Source of the DNA: Bryopsis sp. KO-2023
Taxonomy: Eukaryota > Chlorophyta > Ulvophyceae > Bryopsidales > Bryopsidaceae
Length of the DNA stretch: 64,000 nt
Direction of reading: 5' to 3'
Assembly: GCA_030272585.1 (NCBI GenBank)
Contig: BSYQ01000006.1
Span: forward strand, 6,597,001-6,661,000
In this document: piece after piece, positions 18,696 to 31,938 of the stretch
Layout: each line of letters starts with the position of its first letter
Position numbering within the stretch: position 1 is the stretch's first letter
Program-made: the position numbers and the translations under genes
Notes under the pieces: generated by a model
Seen by the model: the letters and a program-made list of their open reading frames with translations, nothing else
What the model was told of the DNA's origin: nothing
Databases searched by the model: none

Positions 18696-21600
18696 GCAAG
18701 TCAGAATACATCCGCTTGTATTCTTCGTTACTGTTGTGATCAACCAAGTGCTCCACCTCCAACATTATCGAATCCTCAATCAAATCAGCTAAGTCAGAGT
18801 AGCATATGAAGACGAGTTACATAGGCTGGCTTTGGGTCAATGGTACCAACACGTGATCCCACACTAGGATCTTCCACCATTGCCATCCCCAAAAGACCTA
18901 TTGAGTTTGTATTCCACTTTAGGGAACCTATGCCTCTGACCGCCATTCATCTCTTGCTTGTTCTTCCTCCTGCTTCTCTTCTTATTTCCTCGATAAATTC
19001 TTCCACTTGTTGATCCTTGCGTTACCGGTTGCCTATCCAGCTAACGCTTCTCCTCCTTCCAGTTCACTGACGTTTGAAGATGCAACTCCTTTCTGCACTA
19101 CCCATTGTAGGCAGTCACCATATGCAAGCTCCACGTTGAAGACTTAGAACGTATCCCACACTCACATGTGTTTGCACCCATACATCATGCAAGTCCCGAA
19201 GGTAGTGTGGATAATCTCCTCATTCTTCAAGTATTTTCTCACAAAGATAAACAAGGATGCGTTAGGCCTTCTCGTGTTCTTCGCCAACAGAAGTAATATC
19301 TGCGACTCCTCTTGCCTTTGATGGATCGGCTATAAACCATGCACGGCATTCCGACTTATTACCTTGATGGGAATAGTCTTTACTGCGCTCTTTGGCGACT
19401 TACAACCGCTGTACAAGGATTTATCGCGTATTCTGCTCGTCTTCTCTTCCTCCTACTACAAATCTTCCGAGATGCTCACCACGGTTCCTTTATAGTCGAC
19501 GTCCACTGTTGCTGTTGCTTCTTCTTTCTCCACTTGTGTTTCTTCAACTCTCAAGTGTAATCCAATGCAGTTCCTTTTACCATCAACCTTAAACAGAGTG
19601 GTGTTTCTCAATCTGGTTGTGGCACTCGATAGTCTCTCTCTTTCTCCAACCAACACGTTGGTTAAACGCACTTGTTGTCGTTGAAGATATCACACCTCTT
19701 GTCGTTCAAGAGTTTTCTCCACTGCTCGTTCATCTTTCGCCGATTGCTGCTCTGGTTCAGTCACTACTCGTAGCACTTGGCGGATTGTCAAATACTTGCG
19801 CCAGAGTCCATTAAACTCTTGTGAACTTCATCTCCTCCAGAGCTAAGCTCTTCATGTGATAGCACACACCGATCCTCGACGTCAATTGATCAAGCTACTG
19901 CTCAATCCCTTCCACGAAGTTACTCTCGCTTTATCCTTCATGGAACCTCTGTCGCGAGGCTAATATTTGCCTTCTCCTTTTCAGAACGACAGACTTGTAT
20001 TTTGGTCGGTCCATATGCTTCACCCTCAGAAATAGACATATTCCACGCCATGCATCACCTTAACACCTTAGTCGCGTTGACATGTGTCGCTGGAATTGTC
20101 TTCACACTCGTCGATAACAAACGAACTCCAAGTGTTGCGCTCTCTTCTTAATAAAATGATACACAGAGCACCATCCACTTCGAGTATTGGATTAAGTAAA
20201 CTGTTTCGCCATCATATTAACGTAGCCACATTTCCCTTAGGAAGTCTTCACACGCGCGTACGCGGTAGCTGGCGCACAGGGTTCCAGCTGCTACGTCTCT
20301 TTTCGCTCCTGTGTTCCTCTCTTTGAACACTTAGGGTAGAATCACGTCTCCTCCCCCTTAGTACTACCGAAACTAAGGTGGACTTCACACTAGGCGACCA
20401 TCACCAAGGCCGTCTTGAAGCTGACGAATCCTTTAACTCATACTCTAATGAGGTATTGAGTTTCAGCTCCTCGAGTTCCCTGCAAGGATTCTTATCCCGA
20501 CTAATGTGTGATTCTATGGAGTCTCCTATATTTTCGCCACGGTTTCTCAGGACTTCGAGATCACCAACTATCACACGCCCTGTAATAGTGGTTTTACCGT
20601 CATGGGAGACAGCAAGGTGTCTCAACCATCCCACAACACTCCAATTCCTTTTCTCCACATTCATCGATCACGTCTCAGCCACTTGTGGCTGTCCCTCTCG
20701 TGGGTATTCTCTTTTATCACGTTCGAAAACAACTTCTTTGAAACAACTCCATCACATACTTCAGCAACTTGTGCTAGAGAGTACCACCCTCAACTCGTCC
20801 TCCATGTCGCATTTACAGTGCATCCAATGTATACACCGGGTTTGATTCAAAATTTTGAGTGTGGCCTGGCGGCCAGTAAATCTCACTGCGCACTCCGTTG
20901 CTGCAGAGACTCACTTCGTTCGTTTGTTCGATTTACCTCACTCACGACTACTTCGTGACCTCCTTCGTCGGTAACCTCATTCGTCGCTCGTGAGCACTCC
21001 TGTCCCCCCTGGGGCCAGTGGAACGCCCTCGTCCACGTCCCAAAAGGGTAGAAAAACATAGAGTGGGTAGCCTCCACACAAACACAGCAAGTCGCTATGC
21101 GCAAATATTGCAAGGTTGCACATAGCTCCAGCCGTATCGCATAAAAATGCGTCAACCTCCATAAAACCTTGAGAAAAAGATGCACCACACATCACAACAT
21201 ATCCACATGGATGATGTGGCGAAGATCTCGCAAATGCGGACACTCTGAAGCGAAATATGGTCGAGTTCATCCACGGAGTTAGTCCTGACACTACAGGCCA
21301 ATGATGAAGGTGTGGCCTCTGTTTTCCCATCAGCCTCACCACACACTTGTCAGACACTGGGAGCAACCACGGCTCGACCAGCCTGGAATCAACCATTAAC
21401 ACATGGATGACGCATCATTGGGGGTCCCTAAACAGGGCATCGCGTTTACAAACGCCTCTCACCAAGTCCCTTGGTGGATATCCCAAATCTCAAACCATGA
21501 TGCTCAAGGGTGTTATGAATTTTAGGAGATAAACTCCTTCCACTTCGCTTCACCACCATCAGCAAACCTTTTTGCAACCTTTTGCGGTTTTTCACTTGCA

Positions 21601-22234
21601 TCTCATTCTCATGGGGTTGTCAACCATTGTCATCCTCTAAACCCCGTTATGCACAAGGCTATCATCCACATAGTGCGTCACTAGCAGAATGGCGCAGTTT
21701 GTCTTTACAGACCAAAGGTCTGTCGCGTCCAACATGCTTGACTTCTTTTCATACTTTTAGGTCCACCTTTGGACTTGGTCCACAAAAGAAGAAACGAAAA
21801 CCTTAGAATTGCCTTCAAAACCAAAACCATCACCCTTAAAAGCTTCACCACCTTACTCCATTACTCCATTCGCCTTGACCCCTCTGCGATTACCGGGTTA
21901 CCGTTCTCTCGCGGGTCTATTTGGGGGTTCTCCAGGATCTTTCTTGTGATATTCTGAAGAAAGAATCCTTTGTTCTTATCCTTTTGATCCGTCTAGTCTC
22001 TTGAGCTTATGGTCTTTGCCTTGTTCTGCGGCGGTGCGGTTTTTTCCTGGCGATCCAGTGAACTTCTGCCCTCACCCTCCTCTGGTCGCCTCCATGATCT
22101 AGTGACCTTCTGACCTCGCCCACCTCTAGTCATGGTTCGCACCCTTTCACCTCTCGTTACAACCACTTGGGTCAGAGGCGCCATCTCACTCTCAACTTCC
22201 ATGGCCTCATCAGACTCGAACTTAGGTTAAAAGT
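18696..22234 (-). other. Element A interior, degraded coding region
   Basis: The minus strand is purine-rich with short open stretches. A basic Gly/Arg piece near 21,993-22,202 (TRGGRGQKVTRSWRRPEEGEG) suits the end of a Gag. Other fragments are acidic and helical (about 18,690-18,790). I could not place reverse transcriptase or integrase motifs with confidence. It is an old, many-times-broken copy. Confidence 0.4.
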
Positions 22235-22239
22235 TCAAC

Positions 22240-22658
22240 TGTTAGTCTTTTAGCGCTATACGAGGTAGTTTGGGATAGAGCCGAGGGTGGCTGACGCATG
22301 CGGGTTCGCGAGTAAGACAGATTAGACCCAGAGTTTGAGGCATGCGTCAGCGTACTACACTTAGGGGTACTTAAGAGGCCCACTCGTTGTTTTGACATTC
22401 ACTTTATTTTGTAAGAACTCGGGATTCGTGGGATTGGTGTGTTCCCGCTTGTGTGTGTGTTTGTGTGTGTGTGTCTAAGTGTTTGCCTGACGCAATCACT
22501 TATCCAACCAAGTGCTCTAGTAGCGTTCACAACCGCGCTAGCTAGAGAGTTGTCTAAACCAACAAACCCCACAAGTATACTTGCGTTAGCCAGCAAGTTA
22601 TCACGAATCCAACCAACACAGCCGACCACTATTGCGTCACCCACAAGCTTCACTATCA
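22240..22658 (+). repeat. Element B 5' LTR
   Basis: This 419-bp repeat has an inverted pair GCTGACGCATG (from 22,290) and CATGCGTCAGC (from 22,341) in the presumed U3, then a TACTTAAGAGG TATA-like word. A TG microsatellite near 22,453-22,475 explains most of its length difference from the LTRs of C. Confidence 0.95.
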
Positions 22659-22660
22659 AT

Positions 22661-22672
22661 TGGTTTCGGAGC
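22661..22672 (+). promoter_or_regulatory. Primer-binding site of element B
   Basis: TGGTTTCGGAGC lies two bases after the 5' LTR and would pair with a tRNA ending GCTCCGAAACCA. The same word follows the LTRs of A, C, D, E and F. Confidence 0.8.
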
Positions 22673-22803
22673 GAGGCAAGAACTTTAAGTTCTTGAGATC
22701 GAAACTTGTGAACGTGGCGCAACAAACGTTTTTGTTTGTTTGTTTGGTAGAGAGAAACTCCAACCGTGGTTGTTGAGTACTCCCAAATAGTGGCTGAGAG
22801 ATC

Positions 22804-24955
22804 ATGGCTGACCGTGAACACGCATTGGCAGTGCGCGAGCCTCAAGTTGAAGAGCCAGGGATTGAACCTGAGTTCGATGAGGAATTGCCTGACGCACCCA
22901 ATGTTGTGTATCAACAAATAAACGTCCAGAACATCCACAATGTCCAGCAAGCAGCTGTCGACATAGACATGGGAGCTGATGCGGAAGCCTTAAGAGAGGA
23001 TGTGGATGCGGTCCATGACCGTGTGGACGATTTAGCCCACGGGCTAAGGGGTCACCTGCAGCAAGTTGACCAGACACTGGGGCAGAGGCTAGCCCATGCT
23101 GAGGCCTCTGTGTCGAACCAACTGGCTGGCGCATCAGAGGTGATCGGGCAGGCGCTGGAAACACAGCACCAGCATGCGCAACAGGTTGAGGCCACACAGC
23201 ATGCGGTGGTGTCGCAACAGCAGAAGCTGGATTCAGTAGCGGCTCAACATAGTCGATATGAGCAGAGGCTATTACGCCAAGATATCGACCATAGAAAAGA
23301 AAGAGCCGAGATCAAAGCTTCTGTGGACGCAATAACGAGGAGAATGGATGCCGCAGACATTCTAGCGGACTCTCGTTTTGCTGACCTAAAAGAAGCAACT
23401 GAAGCATCAGCACTTCAGTTAAAACAACTCTCCGAGTTATCCCTTGTTCAAGGGCGGAGAATTGAAGGCTTATTAGGAACTGTTGCGGATTCCAACGAAA
23501 AAGTCGAACGGACTCTAGAATTGTTTCGGGAGTCCTTGCATAAGCAAGGTGCTGAGGTGAAGCGTTTGCAGAGCTCCAGAGTAGCAATTCAAAAAGATTT
23601 GATTGCCTTGGAGAAAAAGGCATCCAAGACCTGGGATCAGCAGCAAGATGCAGCTGATGTGGTTGCCTTAAGATTATCTGGCCTGGAACGAAGTATGGAG
23701 GATGTGAGTGGCGGAAGTCAGAGTGCCCAAAGTGGAAGTGATGCTCGTGCAGTATCACCAGAGCGAGAAGAATCAACTTCTCCTGAGCCTGAGGACTCAG
23801 CCTTTGGGATGCCGCTGCCGAAGAAATCAGTAAAGCAGTTGGCTGCATCGTGGCCGCCACTAGACCAGAGCTTCGCGGTAGGAATGGTTGGGGCAGGAAC
23901 CTCAACAATACCGGCTCCTCCAGCAGTACAGGTCGAGGAGGGTGAAATTGTTGCTGCAGAAGCACCACCATGCACTGCAGTGGATAGCGCACCAGACGCT
24001 GATTTCACATTCCCTCAATTGATACCTCCAAGTACAAGAGCTCAGCCTGGAGTACGCATCTCAGAACCCGACTCTGCCGATGGATCACGTAGACCCACAC
24101 GAACTAACCCAAGAGTTCTCTCCTCAGCAGAAGTGTTATATCAAATTGACCTTGAGCGTGCTAAGGCACAGGTCAGAGAAGAGAAAGGAAAAGAACCCAT
24201 GCAGATCCCCACACGTACTGGAAGATTGGGACTTGGGTTAAGTGCTTTGGGAGCAAGGGTAGAAAATAATCCCTTTGCTGCACTTGGTTCATATGAGTCT
24301 ACTGGTGGACCCAGTCGAGTTCCTCGCATGCGAGGTAACTTTGGAGACCCTGGTGATGACGACCCAGATGATGATGGCGGTGATGATTACCGCGACAGAC
24401 GAAACCGCCCACCTTCCCGCATTCCAGGTGCGCCTGATGGCGGAGGAGGTGGTGGCGGCGGTGGAGATGGTGGAGGCGGTGGACCTCCCGGTGGACCTCC
24501 TGATGGAGGTGGAGGTGGAGGTGGCGCTGGACCAGCAGGCCCAGGACCTCCTAGGCAAGGACAGTGGTTGCCTAGCACCGTCAAGTTGCAAATGCCTCGC
24601 GCATTTAATGGAAGTGGAGAACCAAAAGCCCGTAAATGGCAAGTGCTCATGACGCGGTACTTGAGAACCTGCGGAGTGCATGAAGCACAGTGGCAATCGA
24701 TTATGGCCACTAACCTTTATGGAGCTGCCTCGGATTGGTTAACGATGCAAGAGTTGAAAATTCACCGAGGTGAAAGACCACCCTTCCGTGACTGGATGGA
24801 CTTCATGGATGGCTTAGCTACAGCTTTCGAATTCTCTAGTGATCGAGATGAAGCGTGGCGTGACCTCCACAAACTCAAGCAGACTGGAACCGTGAAACAG
24901 TTCGTTAAAGAATTTCAGCGGTTAGTCTTGAGGATTCCAGACCTCGAAGAGGATC
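22804..24955 (+). CDS. Element B gag, 5' part (interrupted by element C)
   Basis: The frame starts MADREHALAVREPQ about 130 bases after the primer-binding site. The order is an N-terminal NVQNIHNVQQ stretch, a coiled coil of some 250 residues, a Pro/Ser-rich acidic linker, a long Gly run, then the capsid-like Gag domain (from about LQMPRAFNGSG). That domain is cut by the insertion of C, and the rest lies at 41,934-42,433. Its coiled-coil region is longer than that of the Gag of C. Confidence 0.9.
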
Positions 24956-25381
24956 TGTTAGTCTTTTAGCGCTATACGAGGTAGTTTGGGATAGAGCCGA
25001 GGGTGGCTGACGCATGTGGGTTCGCGAGTAAGACAGATTAGACCCAGAGTTTGGGGCATGCGTCAGCGTACTACACTTAGGGGTACTTAAGAGGCCCACT
25101 CGTTGTTTTGACATTCTTATTCACTTTATTTTGTAAGAACTCGGGATTCGTGGGATTGGTGTGTTCCCGCTTGTGTGTGTGTTTGTGTGTGTGTGTGTTA
25201 AGTGTTTGCCTGACGCAATCACTTCCCAACCCAAGTGCTCTAGTAGCGTTCACAACCGCGCTAGCTAGAGAGTTGTCTAAACCAACAAACCCCACAAGTA
25301 TACTTGCGTTAGCCAGCAAGTTATCACGAATCCAATCAACACAGCCGACCACTATTGCGTCACCCACAAGCTTCACTATCA
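24956..25381 (+). repeat. Element C 5' LTR
   Basis: The 426-bp LTR starts TGTTAGTC and ends CACTATCA. The primer-binding word TGGTTTCGGAGC follows at about 25,384. Confidence 0.95.
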
Positions 25382-25526
25382 ATTGGTTTCGGAGCTAGGC
25401 AAGAACTTTAAGTTCTTGAGATCGAAACTTGTGAACGTGGCGCAACAAACGTTTTTGTTTGTTTGTTTGGTAGAGAGAAACTCCAACCGTGGTTGTTGAG
25501 TACTCCCAAATAGTGGCTGAGAGATC

Positions 25527-27989
25527 ATGGCTGACCGTGAACACGCATTGGCAGTGCGCGAGCCTCAAGTTGAAGAGCCAGGGATTGAACCTGAGTTCGA
25601 TGAGGAATTGCCTGACGCACCCAATGTTGTGTATCAACAAATAAACGTCCAGAACATCCACAATGTCCAGCAAGCAGCTGTCGACATAGACATGGGAGCT
25701 GATGCGGAAGCCTTAAGAGAGGATGTGGATGCGGTCCATGACCGTGTGGACGATTTAGCCCACGGGCTAAGGGGTCACCTGCAGCAAGTTGACCAGACAC
25801 TGGGGCAGAGGCTAGCCCATGCTGAGGCCTCTGTGTCGAACCAACTGGCTGGTGCATCAGAGGTGATCGGGCAGGCGCTGGAAACACAGCACCAGCATGC
25901 GCAACAGGTTGAGGCCACACAGCATGCGGTGGTGTCGCAACAGCAGAAGCTGGATTCAGTAGCGGCTCAACATAGTCGATACGAGCAGAGGCTATTACGC
26001 CAAGATATCGACCATAGAAAAGAAAGAGCCGAGATCAAAGCTTCTGCTCTAGAATTGTTTCGGGAGTCCTTGCACAAACAAGGTGCTGAGGTGAAGCGTT
26101 TGCAGAGCTCAAGAGTAGCAATTCAAAAAGATTTGATTGCCTTGGAGAAAAAGGCATCCAAGACCTGGGATCAGCAGCAAGATGCAGCTGATGTGGTTGC
26201 CTTAAGATTATCTGGCCTGGAACGAAGCATGGAGGATGTGAGTGGCGGAAGTCAGAGTGCCCAAAGTGGAAGTGATGCTCGTGCAGTATCACCAGAGCGA
26301 GAAGAATCAACTTCCCCTGAGCCTGAGGACTCAGCCTTTGGGATGCCACTGCCGAAGAAATCAGTAAAGCAGTTGGCTGCATCGTGGCCGCCACTAGACC
26401 AGAGTTTCGCGGTAGGAATGATTGGGGCAGGAACCTCAACAATACCGGCTCCTCCAGCAGTACAGGTCGAGGAGGGTGAAATTGTTGCTGCAGAAGCACC
26501 ACCATGCACTGCAGTGGATAGCGCACCAGACGCTGATTTCACATTCCCTCAATTGATACCTCCAAGTACAAGAGCTCAGCCTGGAGTACGCATCTCAGAA
26601 CCCGACTCTGCCGATGGATCACGTAGACCCACACGAACTAACCCAAGAGTTCTCTCCTCAGCAGAAGTGTTATATCAAATTGACCTTGAGCGTGCTAAGG
26701 CACAGGTCAGAGAAGAGAAAGGAAAAGAACCCATGCAGATCCCCACACGTACTGGAAGATTGGGACTTGGGTTAAGTGCTTTGGGAGCAAGGGTAGAAAA
26801 TAATCCCTTTGCTGCACTTGGTTCATATGAGTCTACTGGTGGACCCAGTCGAGTTCCTCGCATGCGAGGTAACTTTGGAGACCCTGGTGATGACGACCCA
26901 GATGATGATGGCGGTGATGATTACCGCGACAGACGAAACCGCCCACCTTCCCGCATTCCAGGTGCGCCTGATGGCGGAGGAGGTGGTGGCGGCGGTGGAG
27001 ATGGTGGAGGCGGTGGACCTCCCGGTGGACCTCCTGATGGAGGTGGAGGTGGAGGTGGCGCTGGACCAGCAGGCCCAGGACCTCCTAGGCAAGGACAGTG
27101 GTTGCCTAGCACCGTCAAGTTGCAAATGCCTCGCGCATTTAACGGAAGTGGAGAACCAAAAGCCCGTAAATGGCAAGTGCTCATGACGCGGTACTTGAGA
27201 ACCTGCGGAGTGCATGAAGCACAGTGGCAATCGATTATGGCCACTAACCTTTATGGGGCTGCCTCGGATTGGTTAACGATGCAAGAGTTGAAAATTCACC
27301 GAGGTGAAAGACCACCCTTCCGTGACTGGATGGACTTCATGGATGGCTTAGCTACAGCTTTCGAATTCTCTAGTGATCGAGATGAAGCGTGGCGTGACCT
27401 CCATAAACTCAAGCAGACTGGAACCGTGAAACAGTTCGTCAAAGAGTTTCAGCGGTTAGTCTTGAGGATTCCAGACCTCGAAGAGGATCACCAGTATTTG
27501 CTCTTCGTGGATGGACTTAAAAGTGAAGTTCAGAAGTTAGTCGCAGCAACGGTACCTCGAGATGTCGAGGCCGCCATCATATCAGCCGAACGATTGGAAG
27601 CCCTTGGAGTTGGAACACAAGGCCAAGGAGGGCAAACCAATCAGAAAAAGAAAGGAGTCTGGCGTGGTGGAAGAAAGAAGAAAGGCCAGAATCAGGGTCA
27701 GCAGCAGCAGAACCCTACACCACCAGCCCAAGCACCACCACAAGCTGCCGCAGGAGTGCAACAGCAGCAGCAACAGCAACAAGGACGAGGAGGAGGACGT
27801 GGTGGTGGTGGACGTGGACGCGGTGGTGGTAACCGTGGAAGAGGACAAGCCAATCAGGGAAGACAGAACCCCCAGGGGGGAGGGGGATATCATTGTTATC
27901 TTTGTGGAAAGAAGGGTCATCCTGTGAGGCAATGTCCTAGATTGGAGGAGGTGAAAAACCTCCCCGATGTAAAAAAAATGTTAAACTGA
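25527..27989 (+). CDS. Element C Gag (820 aa)
   Basis: Gag packages the element RNA in a cytoplasmic particle. Residues 1-60 hold an NVQNIHNVQQ stretch, and a coiled coil follows to about residue 230. Then come an acidic Ser/Pro linker, a DDDPDDDGGDD patch, a Gly-rich run, and a helical capsid-type domain of about 150 residues beginning KLQMPRAFNGSG. The end is Gln- and Arg/Gly-rich with one zinc knuckle, CYLCGKKGHPVRQC. An A-rich run (GTAAAAAAAATG) lies just before the stop and pol follows in the -1 frame, the arrangement used by retroelements that make Gag-Pol by -1 frameshifting. Confidence 0.9.
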   Translation: MADREHALAVREPQVEEPGIEPEFDEELPDAPNVVYQQINVQNIHNVQQAAVDIDMGADAEALREDVDAVHDRVDDLAHGLRGHLQQVDQTLGQRLAHAEASVSNQLAGASEVIGQALETQHQHAQQVEATQHAVVSQQQKLDSVAAQHSRYEQRLLRQDIDHRKERAEIKASALELFRESLHKQGAEVKRLQSSRVAIQKDLIALEKKASKTWDQQQDAADVVALRLSGLERSMEDVSGGSQSAQSGSDARAVSPEREESTSPEPEDSAFGMPLPKKSVKQLAASWPPLDQSFAVGMIGAGTSTIPAPPAVQVEEGEIVAAEAPPCTAVDSAPDADFTFPQLIPPSTRAQPGVRISEPDSADGSRRPTRTNPRVLSSAEVLYQIDLERAKAQVREEKGKEPMQIPTRTGRLGLGLSALGARVENNPFAALGSYESTGGPSRVPRMRGNFGDPGDDDPDDDGGDDYRDRRNRPPSRIPGAPDGGGGGGGGGDGGGGGPPGGPPDGGGGGGGAGPAGPGPPRQGQWLPSTVKLQMPRAFNGSGEPKARKWQVLMTRYLRTCGVHEAQWQSIMATNLYGAASDWLTMQELKIHRGERPPFRDWMDFMDGLATAFEFSSDRDEAWRDLHKLKQTGTVKQFVKEFQRLVLRIPDLEEDHQYLLFVDGLKSEVQKLVAATVPRDVEAAIISAERLEALGVGTQGQGGQTNQKKKGVWRGGRKKKGQNQGQQQQNPTPPAQAPPQAAAGVQQQQQQQQGRGGGRGGGGRGRGGGNRGRGQANQGRQNPQGGGGYHCYLCGKKGHPVRQCPRLEEVKNLPDVKKMLN

Positions 27990-28246
27990 CCGCCAGGCAG
28001 GAAACTGCTTCGTCTGAGCCTGGCCGACGCAAACGTCGTAAGCGAAACAGAGTTCGTAGGCGGCGTAGGAAGCATAGATCAAAAGTAGGTGCCTCGAAAA
28101 AGGTTAAAAGTACTCACAGCGGAAAACCTGAGGAGCGGACTAGTACACCGCGTGAAGAGAGAACAGAGACACTCTCCACATCTACCCAATCGGCACATGA
28201 CAACTGCGATTGGAAAAATGAACAGAAGGAAAGCACACCGGATGAG

Positions 28247-31200
28247 ATGGACGCGCCTCATGCGTCATCTGCATCTCTTCCCTCTGTTAGTGAATCTGTG
28301 GGCTCATTGGAGTCGCAGAGTAGTCTACAGGAGTCCCTGCCTGCAGACGTAGACGATAGTGGGTCAGAAACAACCCAGCGGTCTACCACAGAGCGAGTTA
28401 ATGTGTCAGAAGTTCGATCAACTTCATCAACCAAGGGTGACACATGCCCTCTGTTAAAAATTCAAGAAGTGCCTGTGAGAGGGTACGAAGTAAAAGCACG
28501 GATTAAGACCACGGACCTTTATGCATTCATTGATTGTGGAAGTACCGCAAACTATATCAATGATAAGGTAGCGCGTGATCTCGGGTTGTCGATTACACCA
28601 AGCTCCAAGAGAGCAATGTTGGCAAACGGAGATATTAAAGAACTGGCTGGCAGCTGTAACAACCTCCGAGTAAAGATAGGAGGGCTGAAGTGCAAAATGA
28701 AAGCGGATCTGTTCCCAGACCTTGGTTATGACCTAATATTGGGCATGCCTTGGTTGCAGAAAGAAAACCCCCGCATAGACTTTCAGCAGAATGAGATTTC
28801 AGTTTGCAAAAACAGCCAAGTGTTTCATCTCCCGTTGCGTCATCCAACCCAAGAGAGTATTGAACCTGAACGAAAAGTACAGTCGATACTGCAAGAAGTG
28901 CCAGTGACTGAGTGTTCAGCTAAACGAATGATGCGTCATCTCAAAACAGAGACAGCATTCATGGTTGTAGTGCAAGAGTCTGAAGAGAAAGCTTTAGGCC
29001 AACATGAATTGCCTGACGCAATAGAGCGAACACAGCCATTCAACACTGAGGATGAGATTGGCAAACTTATTCGTTCAGACACCCCTGCCGAAATTAAAAA
29101 GGTGGTAGAAACACACCGTGGTGTGTTCCCTCGTGATTTACCCCCAGGGATCCCTCCGAAGAGAAAAGGTCATGAGTTTAAGATAGACCTGGAGGATCCA
29201 ACACCTATCCATCGTCCAATATACAAGCTTTCACCAGCAGAGCTGGATGAAGTGAAAGCACAAGTGGACTACCTTCTGGAACAGAAGAAAATCAAACCAT
29301 CCGAGTCCCCTTGGGGCGCGCCAATCCTATTTGTACCGAAAAAGGATGGAGGCTTAAGGATGTGTGTGGATTACAGGTGGATCAATAAGGTGACGGTGAA
29401 AAACCGATATCCTTTACCCCTGCCAGAAGAATTGATGGATAGAGTGTTCAAAGCCAAAGTGTTCTCGAAGTTAGATCTGCGATCAGGCTATTGGCAATTT
29501 CCAGTAAGGCCATCTGATACAGATAAAACAGCGTTCCGCACGAGATACGGTCACTTTGAGTTTTTGGTAGCGCCTTTTGGGCTAACCAATTGCCCAGCGC
29601 AATTTCAAACTCTAGTGCAAGACCTACTCGCAGAGTTTTTAGATGATTTTGTTGTTGTCTTTATCGATGACATACTCATCTTCTCTGAAAACATGGAACA
29701 GCATGCCGAACACTTAGAGAAAGTCCTGTCGCGACTAGCAGAATATCAGCTTTTTGCTAAGGCAAGTAAGAGTGAGCTGGCTGTCGCAACAGTAGACTAT
29801 CTTGGCTACCGCATTAGCGGAAGTGGGTTAAAACCACAGGAACAAAAAGTGAAGGCAGTGAAGGAGTGGAAGGAACTACAGAGTGTTAGTGATGTACGTA
29901 GTTTCCTTGGAATGGTTTCATACTACAGAAAATTCATTCCCCAGTTTGCACATGTTGCTGGACCACTCCATGACTTAGTGAAAAAAGACCATCCCTGGAG
30001 ATGGGGACAGGTTGAGCGTGGCGCATTCAATGAACTGAAAAAGCGTCTAAGTCAAGCTCCCGTCCTTATTTTTCCAGATGCGTCACTGCCTTACACTGTG
30101 ATCACTGATGCGTCGAATGAGGCCATCGGTGCCGTGTTAACACAGGATCACGGAGAGGGGCTGCAGCCAATAGCTTACCTCTCACGTAGATTCAAGCCTG
30201 CCGAGCTTAACTATGCACCATACGACAAAGAGTTGTGTGCAATATGTTATGCGATGGTGCAGTGGAGACATTATCTAGAAGGTTGTGCGGGTGGAGTAAC
30301 AGTGTTCACTGACCACCAACCTCTGACGCATATTCTGTCGCAGAGGAACCTTTCTAGAACCCAAGCAAGATGGCTTGAGGCGGGGTACCTGACTTCGATC
30401 AACCCCAAGATCTCCTATATCAAAGGCAAGGCTAATGTGTTAGCAGATGCTCTCTCCCGCAGTGTTCCTAAGCCCGTGGAAACTGCGATGAACATTTCCA
30501 CTTGGCAAGTGCATCAAGCAAGCCAAGACGAGTGGAAACAAGCCCTCCAAGCTGATAACTCCTTGGTGAAGATATTGCGGAAGCTTGAGAGTGGCGAGGA
30601 AGTTGAGGGATATTTCCTCAGAGAGGGAATACTCTGGACGGTCCCAAAGAGAGGGTTAATCGAGAAAGTGGTGGTTCCTAAAGGCCAGCGCAATAAGATC
30701 ATGAAGGAGTGCCATGAGACACCTTCAGCAGGCCATACAGGACCAGCGCGAACAGGAGAAATCCTAGCGCGGCGATATTGGTGGAAGGGGTGGATGAATG
30801 AGTTGAAGGCATTTGTGCGCGAATGCCCTGTGTGCCAACAAATAAAGGCTGACACACAGAAGCCTATGGGCTTACTTCAACCCCTGCCAATACCTGAGCG
30901 GAAGTGGGAGCAGATTACCACTGACTTGGTGACAGATCTACCAGCATCCAATGGGTTTAGTGCTGTAGCTGTCTTTGTCGATAGACTTACCAAGTTTGTG
31001 CATTTCGCCCCATGTACTAAAGAGATTACCGCTGCAGGATACGCCCAACTTTTTATCGAACATGTTTACCGCAACCATGGCCTACCTAAAGTGATTGTGT
31101 CTGATAGAGACCCTCGCTTTACCAGCAAGTTCTGGCAGACGCTTTTTAAAGCTCTGGGTACAGAGATTCGTATGAGTAGAGCTTACCACCCTCAGACGGA

Positions 31201-31938
31201 TGGGCAGAGTGAGGTTACCATACGTACTCTGGAAAATTTTCTAAGGCCATATGCTGAGAGGTATCCCCATAAGTGGGTTGAGTATTTACCTACAGCAGAG
31301 TTTGCAGCAAACAATGCAGTGAATGCGAGTACAGGGTTCGCACCTGCATACTTGATGTATGGGTACCATCCAGAAACACCAAACATTGGTGGGACGGCAA
31401 CGCAATTTCAGGTGGAAGCAGTTAAGACTATGGTAGCACGGATGGCACAGGACTTAGATACCGCAAAAGCATATTACTCTAGAGCCCAACACAGAATGTG
31501 TGTGAGTGCAAACAAGAAGAGGAAAGATATTGCTTTTGAGAAAGGGGATAAAGTCCTGATAAAAAGCCGTTTTATTCCGTTGGCTGCTTTGAACAAAGTG
31601 AGTCCCAAACTGCGCCGTCGATTTGTGGGTCCCTTTGAAATTGTGGAGAAAATATCAAAGGTGGCTTACAGAGTTCAACTTCCGGAAACATGGCTCATTC
31701 ACCCAGTGTTTCATGTTTCTAAGTTCAAGCGTTATCACGCCTCGAGTGATAACAGCAGGCAGATACAACCTCCAGAAGGAGAGTTGATTGGTAGCGAAGT
31801 AGAGTATGAGGTCGAAAATATCCTAAGGGCTAGAGGTAAACGCAATCGTGAATACCTAGTGCTGTGGAAAGGATACGATCTACTTGACGCTACTTGGGAA
31901 CCTGAAGCTAATCTGGTTAACGCACCAGACATACTTCG
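28247..31938 (+). CDS. Element C Pol (protease, RT, RNase H, integrase, chromodomain)
   Basis: A variable Ser-rich leader precedes the protease motif FIDCGST (Asp near residue 96). The RT follows, with CVDYRWINKVTV, LDLRSGYWQF and the catalytic FIDDILIF near 470. Next is RNase H (VITDASNEAIGAVL … FTDHQPL), then integrase with the HHCC zinc region (GHTGPARTGEILARRYWW … CPVCQQ) and the catalytic SDRDPRF … HPQTDGQSE. The C-terminal chromodomain (EYLVLWKGYDLLDATWEPE) probably steers integration to marked chromatin and places the element among chromoviruses. Element D is inserted in the last codons, so the visible frame runs into the D LTR. Confidence 0.9.

Noticed and set aside
24387-24710. Pro-rich minus-strand frames in gag of B and C
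   Set aside because: The Pro runs are the complement of the Gly run in Gag.
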